64,000 bases of DNA from Acidovorax sp. CCYZU-2555. GTDB taxonomy: Bacteria > Pseudomonadota > Gammaproteobacteria > Burkholderiales > Burkholderiaceae_C. Under the pieces are notes generated by a model. It did not search any database, was not told the DNA's origin, and saw only the letters and a list, made by a program, of their open reading frames with translations. The DNA is taken from contig NZ_JAHCDD010000024.1 in the NCBI RefSeq assembly GCF_018413525.1, positions 1 to 64,000 of the forward strand, in the 5' to 3' direction. The translations under genes and the position numbers were made by a program. Position 1 is the stretch's first letter; each line of letters begins with the position of its first letter. Below are positions 34,281 through 43,273 of the stretch, in pieces.

Positions 34281-35935
34281 TCAAAAACTTCATCGATAAA
34301 TTGCTGGGCAAGCCCAGCGCCGGCGCGCGTGCGCAAAAGCTGCGTTTCGGCAAGCGCGAGGAAGTGCCGGCTTCGGTGCATGGCATCAATCTCGAACTCG
34401 TCGACCGCCGTGCGATCGATGTGGTCGAGACGCTGCAGGACGCGGGCTTCGAAGCCTATATCGTCGGCGGCGCGGTGCGCGATCTTCTGCTGGGCCTGCG
34501 GCCCAAGGATTTCGACGTGGCCACCAATGCCACGCCCGAACAGGTCAAGAGCCTGTTCCGCCGCGCGTTCATCATCGGCAAGCGCTTTCGCATCGTGCAC
34601 GTGGTCTATGGCCGCGGACGCGAGAACGAAGTGATCGAAGTCTCGACCTTCCGCGCTTTCCTCGACAACAGCCTGGCCGAAAGCGTGTCGGGCAACGAGC
34701 GCACCAGCAAGGCCGCGCTCGCCGGCATGAAGCATGCGGTGGATGCCAGCGGCCGCGTGCTGCGCGACAACGTCTGGGGCCCGCAGGACCAGGACGCGAC
34801 ACGCCGCGATTTCACGATCAACGCCATGTACTACGATCCGGCGACGCAGATCGTGGTCGACTACCACAAGGGCATCCAGGACGCGAAGAAGCGCGTGCTG
34901 CGCATGATCGGCGACCCGGCCACGCGCTACCGCGAAGACCCGGTGCGCATCATCCGCGCCGTGCGTTTCGCCGCCAAGCTGCACGACGTGGGCTTCAAGC
35001 TCGAGCCCAAGACTGCCGCGCCGCTGATCGCAAGCCAGCACCTGCTGGGTGAAGTGCCGCAAAGCCGTCTGTTCGACGAAATGCTCAAGCTGCTGCAGAC
35101 CGGCCATGCGCTGGCGTCGATCTCGCGCCTGCGCGAACTGGGCCTGGACCGCGGCATATATCCGCTGCTCGACGTCGTTGTCGAGCGCGCCGATCACCCG
35201 TTCGTGACCGCGGCCTTGGCCGACACCGATCGCCGCGTGGGCGAAGGCAAGCCGGTCGCGCCCAGCTTCCTGCTGGCCTGCGTGCTGTGGCAGGACGTCA
35301 AGCAGGGCTGGGAACAGCGCCTGCAACAGCGCCAGCATTCGTTCCCTGCGCTGCAGGACGCGATCGACGACGTGTTCAATCAGCGCATCGGTGATGTGTC
35401 GGGCCGCGGCAAGCTCGCCGCCGACATGCGCGAAATCTGGATCATGCAGCCGCGCTTCGAGAAGCGCTCGGGCGTGACGCCGCTGGGCCTGGTCGAGCAG
35501 GCGCGCTTTCGCGCGGGCTTCGACTTCCTGCGACTGCGCGCCGATGTGGGCGAAGTCGAGGAGTCGCTGGCCAGCTGGTGGCAGGAATTCCAGCAGGCCG
35601 ATGACGACCGCCGCGACGACCTGATCGCCCAGGCGCGCGAAGAGCAGCGCCAGCGCCCCAAGGCAGTTGCCGCAGCACCTGCGCCGGCTGCCGCCAAGAC
35701 CGCTGCGCCGCCCGCACGCCGTGCGCCCAAGGCTGCTGCGGGCAGCGCTGCAGCCCCTGCGCCTGCGGCTGAAGCCGAGTTTCCCGAAGCCGAAACCGAA
35801 GACGGCGCCGCGCCGAAGAAGCGCCGCCGTCGCCGCCGCAAGCCTACCGAAGGCGCGGACGGCGGTGAAGGTGGCGCAGCCGCGACCGACAAGGGCGCGG
35901 CGCGCGATACCACCGACGACGCATCGCCATACTGA
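34277..35935 (+). CDS. pcnB: Poly(A) polymerase I
   Basis: 552 residues, larger than E. coli PcnB (about 465) because of a C-terminal tail. Adds poly(A) to RNA 3' ends, marking them for decay. The nucleotidyltransferase head has YIVGGAVRDLLLGLRPKDFD with the catalytic DFD near residue 77. KRFRIVHVVYGR, TRRDFTINAMYYD and RYREDPVRIIRAVRFAAKL follow. The last 100 residues are alanine/proline-rich and end in a basic KKRRRRRRKPTEG cluster, probably RNA-binding. Translation is coupled to the HAD gene through a 4-bp overlap; folK follows after 11 bp. Confidence 0.95.
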   Translation: MIKNFIDKLLGKPSAGARAQKLRFGKREEVPASVHGINLELVDRRAIDVVETLQDAGFEAYIVGGAVRDLLLGLRPKDFDVATNATPEQVKSLFRRAFIIGKRFRIVHVVYGRGRENEVIEVSTFRAFLDNSLAESVSGNERTSKAALAGMKHAVDASGRVLRDNVWGPQDQDATRRDFTINAMYYDPATQIVVDYHKGIQDAKKRVLRMIGDPATRYREDPVRIIRAVRFAAKLHDVGFKLEPKTAAPLIASQHLLGEVPQSRLFDEMLKLLQTGHALASISRLRELGLDRGIYPLLDVVVERADHPFVTAALADTDRRVGEGKPVAPSFLLACVLWQDVKQGWEQRLQQRQHSFPALQDAIDDVFNQRIGDVSGRGKLAADMREIWIMQPRFEKRSGVTPLGLVEQARFRAGFDFLRLRADVGEVEESLASWWQEFQQADDDRRDDLIAQAREEQRQRPKAVAAAPAPAAAKTAAPPARRAPKAAAGSAAAPAPAAEAEFPEAETEDGAAPKKRRRRRRKPTEGADGGEGGAAATDKGAARDTTDDASPY

Positions 35936-35946
35936 GGGCGGGGTCC

Positions 35947-36444
35947 ATGTCAGAAGTCCGTGCCTGGGTGGGCCTGGGCGCCAACCTCGGCGACCGCGGC
36001 GCAGCCCTGGCCCGCGCGGTGCAGGCGCTGGCCGCCATGCCCGAGACGCGGGTGGCGAATGTCTCGGGTCTGTATGCGAGTGCGCCCATCGACGCCGGCG
36101 GCCCCGACTTTTTGAATGCCGTGGTCGAACTGCGCACTGGTCTTGCGCCACTGGCCCTGCTCGACGCGCTGCAGGCCATCGAACTGGCGGCCGGGCGCGA
36201 GCGCCCCTACCGCAATGCGCCGCGCACGCTCGATCTTGATTTGCTGATCTATGCCGATCAGCAACTGGTGTCCGAGCGCCTGACCCTGCCGCATCCGCGC
36301 ATCGGTGAGCGCGCATTTGTGCTGCTGCCGTTGGCGGAGATTGCGCCGGAGCGCGTCGCTTCTGCGCAGCTCAAGGCCGTTGAGGACCAGCGTATCGAGC
36401 GGGTCGAAGGGCCGCAGTGGGTGGGGCTGTTGAACGGTTTTTGA
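35947..36444 (+). CDS. folK: Hydroxymethyl-dihydropterin pyrophosphokinase
   Basis: 165 residues, ATP-dependent step of folate synthesis. GLGANLGDRGAALARAVQAL at the start, GLYASAPIDAGGPDFLNAVV, and the ATP/pterin motif RNAPRTLDLDLLIYADQ with LPHPRIGERAFVLLPL. Complete and of usual length. Last gene of the hda-pcnB-folK run, ending before a terminator. Confidence 0.96.
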   Translation: MSEVRAWVGLGANLGDRGAALARAVQALAAMPETRVANVSGLYASAPIDAGGPDFLNAVVELRTGLAPLALLDALQAIELAAGRERPYRNAPRTLDLDLLIYADQQLVSERLTLPHPRIGERAFVLLPLAEIAPERVASAQLKAVEDQRIERVEGPQWVGLLNGF

Positions 36445-36537
36445 GTGCGGGCCGGGCTCACCACGAACGGTTTGTGCCCGTTTGCCCTGGGCTCAAAGGA
36501 AAGCGGCATTTTTGCCAGCAGCGCGCGATTGCCCATG

Positions 36538-36576
36538 AAAAAACCCCGCCGCAGTCGCCTGCAGCGGGGTTTTTTC
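36538..36576. terminator. Bidirectional terminator after folK
   Basis: A-run, ACCCCGC with inner GCAG-TCGC-CTGC pairing, GCGGGGT and a T-run. It separates folK from the convergent Bug-protein gene. Confidence 0.9.
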
Positions 36577-36589
36577 ATGGAGCGCCAGA

Positions 36590-37558
36590 TCAGTCGACCT
36601 TGGCGCCCGAAGCCTTGACGACTTGTTGGTACTTCTTGCGTTCGGCGGCCATGAACTGGTCGAAGGCCGCGGGGCTGGAGGCCACGGGTTCAGCCATCAG
36701 CATTTCGAAACGCGTCTTGGTTTCGGGTGCCTTGAGCGCGTCGGTGAACGCCTTGTTGAGCTTGTCGAGCACGGCTTGCGGCGTGCCTGCGGGCGCCACC
36801 AGGCCCCACCAGGTGTCGATCGAGAAGCCGGGGAAAGTCTTGGAAAGCGCGGGCACGCCGGGCAGCAGCGAGGTGGGTGCGAGCGAAGTTACGGCCAGGG
36901 CCTTGAGCTTGCCCGAACGGATGTTGGGCGCGGCGGCGGCCAGGTTGTCGATGTTGAAGTCGACTTCGCCGGACAGCAGCGCGAGCTGGGCCGGGTTGGC
37001 GCCGCGGTAGGGCACGTGCAGCGCGAAGATGCCGGCCTTTTGCTTGAGCATTTCACCGGCCAGGTGGCCGGCGCTGCCGTTGCCGCCGCTGCCGTAGTTG
37101 AGCTTGCCGGGATGGCTCTTGGCATAGGCCAGCAGGTCGGCAATGCTGTTGATCTTGTTGCGTTCGGCGAAATCGGCGTTCACCACCAGCACATTGGGCA
37201 CGCGCACCATCTGCGTGATGCCCGCGAAGTCTTTACCTGCGTCATAAGGCATGCGCGAGTAGAGCCAGGGGTTCACGGCGTGCGTGGCGGTGGCCGCGAG
37301 GCCGATCGTCAGGCCGTCGGGCGACGCCTTGGCAATCGCATCGGCACCGATGTTGCCGCCGGCGCCGGCCTTGTTTTCAATGATCACCACGCCCAGCGTA
37401 TCGCGCACGCGTTCGGCGAGTGCGCGCGACGTGATGTCGAGCGGTCCACCCGGCGCATAGGGCACGATCAGGCGGATGGGTTCTTGGGCTTGGGCGAGGG
37501 GGGCTGCCAGGGCCGCGGAGGCGGCGAGGAGCGAAAGGAGACTGTTGCGGCGATTCAT
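36590..37558 (-). CDS. Bug-family periplasmic substrate-binding protein
   Basis: 322 residues with a signal peptide (MNRRNSLLSLLAASAALAAP, cleaved near AQAQE). Bug features: IRLIVPYAPGGPLDITSRAL, IENKAGAGGNIGADAIAK, HVPYRGANPAQLALLSGE, DTWWGLVAPAGTP. It is the third Bug protein in this window and has no membrane partner or catabolic neighbour, so its ligand cannot be guessed. Monocistronic between folK and the flavin reductase gene; 167 bp of non-coding DNA precede it. Confidence 0.9.
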   Translation of the reverse strand: MNRRNSLLSLLAASAALAAPLAQAQEPIRLIVPYAPGGPLDITSRALAERVRDTLGVVIIENKAGAGGNIGADAIAKASPDGLTIGLAATATHAVNPWLYSRMPYDAGKDFAGITQMVRVPNVLVVNADFAERNKINSIADLLAYAKSHPGKLNYGSGGNGSAGHLAGEMLKQKAGIFALHVPYRGANPAQLALLSGEVDFNIDNLAAAAPNIRSGKLKALAVTSLAPTSLLPGVPALSKTFPGFSIDTWWGLVAPAGTPQAVLDKLNKAFTDALKAPETKTRFEMLMAEPVASSPAAFDQFMAAERKKYQQVVKASGAKVD

Positions 37559-37725
37559 TGCCTATCCATTCTTGCAAAAAAACTGCATCCCGTCGTCAGT
37601 GCAAACCAGGAAATGCAGTTTTCTTGCGCGAATGTGCCAATTTAGGGCCGCGCTGGCAGCCCAAGCGTGGCTTGGCTCAGGGTTTGTGCGCGTGGCGCGG
37701 CGCGGCCGGTGAGGTCGGCGAGGGT

Positions 37726-38784
37726 TCAGGCGGGTGCGTGCTTGTCGGCTTCGGACGTGAACGCGTCGGCGTAGAACTCGTCTTCGGGCAGACCGCCCTG
37801 GCGCGTATAGGCCGTGCGGGCCGAATCGACGACGATGGGCGCGCCGCAGGCATAGACCTGGTGGCCGCTGAGATCGGCGAAGTCATCGAGCACGGCCTGG
37901 TGCACATAGCCCGTGCGGCCGGTCCAGGCGTCTTCGGGCTGGGCGTCGGAGACCACGGGTACATAGGTCAGGAACGGCAGGTTCTCGGCCTGTTCGCGAA
38001 TCCAGCCGTCGAGGTACAGGTCTTGCGGCCGGCGCCCGCCCCAGTAGAGCGTGACGGGGCGCTTGAAGCCCAGGTGCTGCATGTGCAGGATCAGCGCCTT
38101 GATGGGCGCGAAGCCCGTGCCCGATGCCAGCAGAATGACCGGCTTGTCGCTGTCTTCGTGCAGATGGAAGCTGCCGAACGGGCCTTCGATGCGCAGGATT
38201 TCCTTTTCTTTCAGCGTCGCGAACACATGGTCGGTGAACTTGCCGCCGGGCATGTGGCGGATATGCAGTTCGATGCCCGGCGCGGTTTCCTGCAGGTGGG
38301 GCGGCGTGGCCATCGAGTAGGCGCGGCGCGCGCCGTCGCGCATGATGAACTCGACATACTGGCCCGCGTGGTAGCGGAATTTTTCCATCGCCGGCAGCTG
38401 CAGGCGCACCTGCATCACGTCGTGCGCCATCTTCTCCAGCGCCGCGACGCGCACCGGCATCTTCCTGACCGGGAACGCGCTTTCATCGGTGACCTGGCGC
38501 GACTCGAGCACCACGTCGCTTTGCGGCGTGGCGCAGCAGGTCAGCACATAGCCCGCGGCCTCGTCTTCGGGCGTCAAGGCCTTGGCCTGGTGCGTGCCGT
38601 GCACCACGCTGCCGCTGAGCTTCTTGCACTTGCACGAACCGCAGGCACCGTCCTTGCAGCCGTAGGGCATGCCCACGCCGGCGCGGATGGCGGCGGACAG
38701 AATGGTCTCATCGCCCTGGCTCGCAAAGGCGCGGCCGCTGGGCTGCACGATGATCTGGTGGGTGGGGTTCGCAATCGGGGTCAT
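37726..38784 (-). CDS. 2Fe-2S/FAD/NAD(P)H reductase (AscD/RfbI-like)
   Basis: 352 residues in the order plant-type ferredoxin domain, FAD domain, NAD(P)H domain. The cluster cysteines are in PYGCKDGACGSCKCKKL with a fourth in VLTCCATPQSDVV. FAD site: RRAYSMATPP. NAD(P)H site: ILLASGTGFAPIKALI and a final YACGAPIVVDSAR. Proteins of this shape are often annotated CDP-6-deoxy-delta-3,4-glucoseen reductase, but no deoxysugar genes are nearby. They also serve as oxygenase reductases (phenol, naphthalene). Electron-transfer role is clear; the partner is unknown. Confidence 0.87.
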   Translation of the reverse strand: MTPIANPTHQIIVQPSGRAFASQGDETILSAAIRAGVGMPYGCKDGACGSCKCKKLSGSVVHGTHQAKALTPEDEAAGYVLTCCATPQSDVVLESRQVTDESAFPVRKMPVRVAALEKMAHDVMQVRLQLPAMEKFRYHAGQYVEFIMRDGARRAYSMATPPHLQETAPGIELHIRHMPGGKFTDHVFATLKEKEILRIEGPFGSFHLHEDSDKPVILLASGTGFAPIKALILHMQHLGFKRPVTLYWGGRRPQDLYLDGWIREQAENLPFLTYVPVVSDAQPEDAWTGRTGYVHQAVLDDFADLSGHQVYACGAPIVVDSARTAYTRQGGLPEDEFYADAFTSEADKHAPA

Positions 38785-38846
38785 GTTCTCGTTATCCTAG
38801 GAGCTTTTCTGGGCCGGGATGGCCGGCCCGCATAACAGGGTGAATT

Positions 38847-39785
38847 TTGCCTTCAAACCAAAACCCTCTCGGCGCGCGGCCGGCGCGCTTTCGCCGCCAG
38901 CGCCTGCTGATCATCGGCTGCGGCGATGTGGGCCAGCGCGTGGCCAAGGCGCAGCGCGGCGTGCGGCTGCTGGCGCTGACCTCGTCGCCCGAGCGCTGCG
39001 CTGAACTGCGCGCGCAAGGCATCACGCCGCTGCTGGGCAATCTCGACGAGCCGCGCAGCCTGCGCCGCCTCGCGGGCCTGGGCACGCGCGTGCTGCACCT
39101 CGCGCCGCCGCCGGCCGCATCCGAGGAGACGCCGCGCTGGTGGCTGGATCCGCGCACCACAGCGCTGGTGCAGGCATTGCGCCGGCGCGCCCTGCCGCAG
39201 GCCCTGGTCTATGCCTCGACCAGCGGCGTCTATGGCGACTGCGGCGGCGCCTGGGTCGACGAAAGCCGCCCGCCCGCGGCGCATACCGGGCGCGCGATGC
39301 GCCGCGTCAACGCCGAGCGCACGCTGCGCTTTGCGGGCCGTCAGGGCCTGCGTGCGAGCATTCTGCGCATTCCCGGCATCTATGCGCCCGATCGCGTGGG
39401 CGGCACGCCGCGCGCGCGGCTGCTGCGCGGCACGCCGGTGCTGCGACGCGAAGACGATGTCTATACCAACCATATCCATGCCGACGATCTGGCGCGTGCC
39501 TGCCAGGCGGCGCTGTGGCGCGGCAGCGCGCAGCGCGTCTACAACGTCGCCGATGCGAGCGCCATGCACATGGGCGATTACTTCGACTTCGCTGCCGATC
39601 TGTACGGCCTGCCGCGGCCGCCGCGCGTCTCGCGCAGCCAGGCCCAGGGCGAGCTGCCGCTGACTTTGCTGAGCTTCATGGGCGAATCGCGCCGGCTGCG
39701 CACCACGCGCATGGCGCGCGAGTTGCGCATCGCGCTGCGCTACCCCACGGTGGCGCAGGGGCTGCAAGGCCAGCCGGTGCGTTAA
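38847..39785 (+). CDS. NAD-dependent epimerase/dehydratase-like SDR protein
   Basis: 312 residues starting with TTG at 38847, supported by AGGG six bases before; no in-frame ATG gives the full Rossmann strand. NAD(P) motif RLLIIGCGDVGQRVAKA (a GxGxxG variant) and a later VYASTSGVYGDCGGAWVDES, with the YeeZ/YlbE-type extended SDR architecture. The usual YxxxK is altered: after the VYGDC strand the catalytic stretch reads AMRRVNAERTL, so enzymatic activity is uncertain. Its stop overlaps the convergent DUF4124 gene by 4 bp. No pathway is indicated. Confidence 0.83.
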   Translation: MPSNQNPLGARPARFRRQRLLIIGCGDVGQRVAKAQRGVRLLALTSSPERCAELRAQGITPLLGNLDEPRSLRRLAGLGTRVLHLAPPPAASEETPRWWLDPRTTALVQALRRRALPQALVYASTSGVYGDCGGAWVDESRPPAAHTGRAMRRVNAERTLRFAGRQGLRASILRIPGIYAPDRVGGTPRARLLRGTPVLRREDDVYTNHIHADDLARACQAALWRGSAQRVYNVADASAMHMGDYFDFAADLYGLPRPPRVSRSQAQGELPLTLLSFMGESRRLRTTRMARELRIALRYPTVAQGLQGQPVR

Positions 39786-40426
39786 CGCGGATAGATGTTG
39801 CCGTTGCGGTCGTAGCAGCGGAACACGTTGCAATGCGTGATCTGCGGGCGCGGCGGCTGCACCTGTGGCGGCAGCGGGCGTTGCGGGCGCGGCGGCTGCA
39901 CGATGATCACCGGGGCCGACGGCACAGCTGACTGGGCGCGCGACTGTTCGAGTTCTCCATAGGCTTTCGGGCCCAGGCAGTCGAGTTCCATCTGCTGGCG
40001 CGCGGCCGCGCGCTGTTCGGCATAGGCCGGCGAAGTGGCGCGACCAGGGCGGTTGAGCAGGTCCTGCAGTTGCTGGCGTGAATCGGCGCAGCGCGCGCTT
40101 TCGGCCGGTGAGACCGGCGCCGCGGGCGCAGCGGGTGCGGGAGCCAATGCCGCCGCCGCGGCTTCCTCGCGCAGGCGCTGTTCCTTGCGCGCAATGGCCT
40201 GTGCGGCCTCCTCGCGTTCACGCGCCAGCGCTTCGGGGCTGCGCGCGGGCAGCACCTGCTCGGCCTGGCGGCCGCTGTCGCAGCTGCCGTCGGTGTAGGT
40301 GACCGCACCGGTGCGCGCATCGGTGCAGCGCAGCACCTGGCCATGGGCCGACGCTGCGCCAAGGCATAGCGCGAACAGGACCGCGCCCAGAGCGCGGCCG
40401 TGATGGGCAGGCATGCGCCGCGTCAT
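39782..40426 (-). CDS. Exported DUF4124-domain protein
   Basis: 214 residues with a signal peptide (about 1-29, ending ASAHGQ), then a DUF4124 motif VLRCTDARTGAVTYTDGSC. A charged helical middle (ALAREREEAAQAIARKEQRL) follows, then a proline-rich segment and a short C-terminal CNVFRCYDRNGNIYPR. DUF4124 occurs in periplasmic proteins of betaproteobacteria; function unknown. The two cysteines in CTD and CDS probably pair. It starts 12 bp after the preceding lipoprotein gene on the same strand, so the two form a small envelope operon. Confidence 0.8.
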   Translation of the reverse strand: MTRRMPAHHGRALGAVLFALCLGAASAHGQVLRCTDARTGAVTYTDGSCDSGRQAEQVLPARSPEALAREREEAAQAIARKEQRLREEAAAAALAPAPAAPAAPVSPAESARCADSRQQLQDLLNRPGRATSPAYAEQRAAARQQMELDCLGPKAYGELEQSRAQSAVPSAPVIIVQPPRPQRPLPPQVQPPRPQITHCNVFRCYDRNGNIYPR

Positions 40427-40438
40427 GGCCTAGAAGCC

Positions 40439-41065
<627 letters not shown>

Positions 41066-41363
41066 AGGTCTCCGTCAGGTGGTGCATCCCTGGCAGCGCG
41101 GCTGCGCGCCGCGGATGCGGTGGGCGCCCTGCGTCGCTGGCCTGGGCGCAATGCGGTGGGAACCGCGATGCTTTCTTGTTATACGCGCGGCCTATGCTTT
41201 TGGTTGACGGAATAGAGGCCGTCCACAGAAGCTTTGCCTTGCCGCCATGGTTGTAGCCAGATGTAGCTGGATCATCCATGTTGTGCAGAACAGTTTTGCG
41301 CCCGGCTTGCGAACGGACCGCGCCAAGTGCCGATAGAATCAACAACGGCCCCCGCGTGGGGCC
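41066..41363. other. Intergenic region upstream of the FMN riboswitch
   Basis: About 300 bp between the repeat-lipoprotein start and the riboswitch, with no supported gene. A TAGAAT (41334-41339) may be the -10 of the ribH transcript, but no well-spaced -35 was found. Confidence 0.5.
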
Positions 41364-41513
41364 AGCGTTCTCAGGGCGGGGTGCAATTCCCCACCGGCGG
41401 TATCTGTGGCTCGACCACAGCAGCCCGCGAGCGCCTGCGGCCGTCCAGGCCGCAGGGTCAGCAGACCTGGTGAGACTCCAGGGCCGACGGTCATAGTCCG
41501 GATGAAAGAGATC
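41364..41513 (+). promoter_or_regulatory. FMN riboswitch (RFN element)
   Basis: The conserved blocks occur in order: TCTCAGGGCGGGGTGCAATT then CCCCACCGGCGGTAT, AGCCCGCGAGCG, GGTCAGCAGACCTGGTGAGA, CTCCAGGGCCGACGGTCA and TAGTCCGGATGAAAGAGA. A variable arm (CTGCGGCCGTCCAGGCCGCAG) sits at its usual place. FMN binding to this leader lowers expression of the following gene. About 100 nt separate it from ribH. Confidence 0.95.
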
Positions 41514-41580
41514 GCGCATTTCCTCGCAGCCGCAGTGCGCCCGAATTTCGGCCCTGTGGCCGCGCAGCTTCGCGCGCGCC

Positions 41581-41622
41581 CTGATTCATGTTGTCAACGT
41601 TTATCCACTTGTCATGAATCAG
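41581..41622 (+). promoter_or_regulatory. Inverted repeat enclosing the ribH start codon
   Basis: CTGATTCATG (41581-41590) and CATGAATCAG (41613-41622) are perfectly complementary across a 22-nt spacer. The ribH ATG (41614-41616) is in the 3' arm. A 9-codon ORF (41588-41617, MLSTFIHLS) begins in the 5' arm and overlaps ribH as ATGA. No Shine-Dalgarno is visible before ribH. Confidence 0.7.
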
Positions 41623-42135
41623 ACTTCCACTGCTGTCGTTTCCTCCATTTCTTCCGCCGTTGCCACCGCCCCTGCCTGGGCCGGCGTGGCGCGCAACAGC
41701 CGCGTCGCGGTCATCTGCGCGAGCTGGCACACCGATGTCGTGCACCAGGCCCGCGATGCGCTGGTCGGCGAGCTGACCCAGCATGGCATGCCCGCCACGC
41801 AGATCGCGCATTTCGACGTGCCCGGTGCGTTCGAGATTCCCTTGATGGCCAAGCGCCTGGCGCTCAGCGGCCGCTTTGACGCGATCATCGGCTGCGCGCT
41901 GGTGGTCAATGGCGGCATCTACCGCCACGAGTTCGTCTCCAGCGCCGTGATCGATGGCCTGATGCGCGTGCAACTCGACACCGACGTCCCCGTGCTGTCG
42001 GCCGTGCTCACGCCGCGCGACTTCCACGAGCATGCCGATCACCTCGAGTTCTTCCGCGCCCACTTCGTCAAGAAGGGCGTCGAAGTCGCGCAATCGTGCC
42101 TGAGCGCCATCGCCCAGTTGCAACGCGTGGAGTAA
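41614..42135 (+). CDS. ribH: 6,7-dimethyl-8-ribityllumazine synthase, type II (RibH2-like)
   Basis: 173 residues. Lumazine synthase joins the pyrimidine intermediate and dihydroxybutanone phosphate in the penultimate step of riboflavin synthesis. The layout VAVICASWHTDVVHQARDAL, FDVPGAFEIPLMAKRLA, IIGCALVVNGGIYRHEFVS, VPVLSAVLTPRDFHEH and FFRAHFVKKGVEVA follows the decameric type II enzymes known from Brucella and rhizobia (RibH2) rather than the icosahedral RibH. No other rib gene is adjacent. An FMN riboswitch precedes it. The first 25 residues are a non-conserved S/A-rich extension. Confidence 0.9.
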   Translation: MNQTSTAVVSSISSAVATAPAWAGVARNSRVAVICASWHTDVVHQARDALVGELTQHGMPATQIAHFDVPGAFEIPLMAKRLALSGRFDAIIGCALVVNGGIYRHEFVSSAVIDGLMRVQLDTDVPVLSAVLTPRDFHEHADHLEFFRAHFVKKGVEVAQSCLSAIAQLQRVE

Positions 42136-42137
42136 CA

Positions 42138-42240
42138 AGGCCCCCACGCTTGCTCGCTTCGCGTAGCCGCTGCCCCCCGAGGGGGCGCTCGCGGCTTGGG
42201 GGGGCCGCCGAGGTGCGGCCCTGCGCCGCTCGGGCTTTTC
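42138..42240. repeat. Extragenic GC-rich repeat
   Basis: GCCCCCACGCTTGCTCGCTT followed by CTGCCCCCCGAGGGGGCGCT and GGCTTGGGGGGGCCGCC; the same blocks as at 17505 and (reversed) 27245. Positioned between the ends of ribH and the LysR gene, where it may serve as terminator. Confidence 0.82.
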
Positions 42241-42246
42241 GCAAAG

Positions 42247-43158
42247 TTAAGACGCCGGCCTGCTGGCCGTCTGCACGCCCGGCAGCTGCGCCAGATAGTC
42301 CTGCAGCGCGGCGATCGCCTGGCGCACCTTGGCGGGCTGGGCGTCGCGCTGCGGCGTCATGGCCCAGATGTCGAGCCCGCCCAGCGTCCACTGCGGCAGC
42401 AGCCGCGCGAGCCGGCCTTGCGCAATGGCTTCGCTGACATCCATTGCCGCCAGCAGCGCGGGGCCCAGCCCGGCTTCGCACATCTGCTGCAGCGACCAGT
42501 GGTTGTTGCTCGCGATCAGCGGCTGCAGCCGCCACTGGTAGGCGGCTTCGGTCGGGTGGCGGCATTCCCATTCGAGGCGACCGTTCATTCCCAGCCAGCG
42601 CGCGCCCGCGAGCTGCGCGGGATGGTCGGGCGCGCCATGCTGCGCGACCCACTGCGGCGCGGCGCACAGCCACCAGGGCATATGGCCCAGACGGCGCGCG
42701 GCCCAGCCCGAGTCGCGCAGATCGCCGAAGCGTATCGCCAGGTCTACACGCCCCTGCACCAGATCGATGGGCGCGTCGTCGACCAGCAGCAGCAGGCGCA
42801 GCGCCGGATGGCTGGCGAGCCAGCTGCCCAGCGCGGGCGCGATATGGCGCGCAAAACCCACGGGCGCGGCGATGCGCAATTCGCCGCTGGGCGCGTCGCG
42901 CTCGGCCGCGAGTTCGAAACGCGCCTGGGCTGCGGCCGCGCACATCGCCGCGCATTGGGCATAGAAGCGGCTGCCCGCATCGGTCAGCGTCAACTGGCGC
43001 GTGGTGCGGTGCAGCAGCGTGACGCCGCCCGCGCGTTCGAGCTGGCGCAGCTGCTGGCTCACGGCCGACGGGCTCATGCCCAGCGCGCGCGCCGCGCCGC
43101 TCATCGAACCATGCTCGACCACCTGGGCGAAGATCGCCATGCGTTTGAAATCGTCCAT
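42247..43158 (-). CDS. LysR-family transcriptional regulator
   Basis: 303 residues. The N-terminal winged helix (about 1-62) has FAQVVEHGSMSGAARALGM, SPSAVSQQLRQLERAGGVTL and LLHRTTRQLTLTDAG. The C-terminal periplasmic-binding-like effector domain follows (LRIAAPVGFARHIAPALGSW, LAIRFGDLRDSGWAARRLG). It resembles the CrgA/DmlR-like group. It is divergent from the NAD(P)-binding protein at 43274 with 115 bp between starts, the classical arrangement for a LysR regulator and its target. The effector is unknown. Confidence 0.9.
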   Translation of the reverse strand: MDDFKRMAIFAQVVEHGSMSGAARALGMSPSAVSQQLRQLERAGGVTLLHRTTRQLTLTDAGSRFYAQCAAMCAAAAQARFELAAERDAPSGELRIAAPVGFARHIAPALGSWLASHPALRLLLLVDDAPIDLVQGRVDLAIRFGDLRDSGWAARRLGHMPWWLCAAPQWVAQHGAPDHPAQLAGARWLGMNGRLEWECRHPTEAAYQWRLQPLIASNNHWSLQQMCEAGLGPALLAAMDVSEAIAQGRLARLLPQWTLGGLDIWAMTPQRDAQPAKVRQAIAALQDYLAQLPGVQTASRPAS

Positions 43159-43273
43159 TAGCGCCTTTGATTGTGAAGCCCAGCTTCAAGGTGATTGTCG
43201 CAGGCCAGGACTACCGCGGTGCGGCGGCCAGGCTTAAGCTGAGGCCTTCTTCACAGTCTTCTTGGGAACAGAT

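Noticed and set aside
34142-36316. 724-codon minus-strand ORF
   Set aside because: Antisense to the HAD gene, pcnB and folK, all well supported.
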